Shown here: positions 63,958 through 64,000 of the stretch, piece by piece | Position numbering within the stretch: position 1 is the stretch's first letter | Layout: each line of letters starts with the position of its first letter | DNA from: Heliocybe sulcata | Taxonomy: Eukaryota; Basidiomycota; Agaricomycetes; Gloeophyllales; Gloeophyllaceae | Direction: 5' to 3' | NCBI GenBank assembly: GCA_004369045.1 | Contig: ML213545.1 | Span: forward strand, 21,775-85,774 | Length of the DNA: 64,000 nt | Program-made: the position numbers and the translations under genes | Notes under the pieces: generated by a model | The model's input: only the letters and a program-made list of their open reading frames with translations | Databases searched by the model: none | What the model was told of the DNA's origin: nothing

Positions 63958-64000
63958 TTAGGTTAGGTTAGGTTAGGTTAGGGTTAGGGTTAGGGTTAGG
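63958..64000 (+). repeat. Right telomere: TTAGG then TTAGGG repeats
   Basis: Four TTAGG pentamers (63958-63977) are followed by three TTAGGG hexamers (63978-63995) and a partial unit to the window end. The G-rich strand runs 5'-3' to the edge, so this is a right chromosome end; the array itself is only 43 bases here because the sequence ends. Confidence 0.97.

Overview
The window is the right-hand end of a linear chromosome of a filamentous basidiomycete. The last 43 bases are telomere repeats (four TTAGG, then TTAGGG) reading outward. Genes are split by many introns of about 50 bases with GT-AG ends. The content also fits a white-rot type mushroom fungus: a laccase, an F-box/LRR protein, small Thr/Ser-rich secreted proteins, and a cytochrome b5-acyl-CoA dehydrogenase fusion. 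The species cannot be named from the sequence alone. All gene models were spliced by eye, so internal exon edges are approximate unless a position is given.

Layout. 1-5.6 kb: the tail of one gene, the ribosome-biogenesis AAA ATPase RIX7/NVL, an unknown pseudogene remnant and a MYND-finger/ankyrin gene with two compensating frameshifts. 6.8-11.1 kb: module A, a C2H2 zinc-finger gene with its flanks. 12.5-14.1 kb: a Thr-rich secreted protein and its decayed tandem paralogue. 15.5-25.3 kb: a conserved block with PP2A methylesterase (PPE1), GET4, the b5-acyl-CoA dehydrogenase and a methyltransferase-GT8 fusion. 27.3-36.5 kb: an MFS transporter, a mitochondrial GGQ release-factor-like hydrolase, a laccase and a second small secreted protein. 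37.5-41.4 kb: module B. 41.5-48.8 kb: a LysM protein, an NmrA-like reductase, ARP3 and SelO. 49-50.3 kb: an AT-rich stretch. 50.4-55.1 kb: module C, inverted. 55.2-57.2 kb: decayed glucosamine-6-phosphate deaminase and aldo/keto reductase genes. 57.4-59 kb: an F-box/LRR gene. 59.4-64 kb: degenerate subtelomeric repeats and the telomere.

The most unusual feature is a family of three copies of a roughly 4 kb module (A, B, C). Each carries a two-finger zinc-finger protein gene behind the same promoter architecture: a CGG-N10-CCG palindrome, then a second 10-bp inverted repeat, then a TATA-like box. Copy A is intact and GC-rich. Copy B has lost its ancestral splice acceptor and has a stop codon in place of the first cysteine of finger 2. 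Copy C is intact, but its 3' flank carries a 757-bp non-autonomous DNA transposon with about 41-bp terminal inverted repeats and a 9-bp target duplication. Copy B supplies the empty site. Inside that transposon is a tRNA-like sequence with polymerase III A and B boxes. Modules B and C face each other across about 9 kb holding LysM, NmrA-like, ARP3 and SelO genes, so recombination between them could invert that block.
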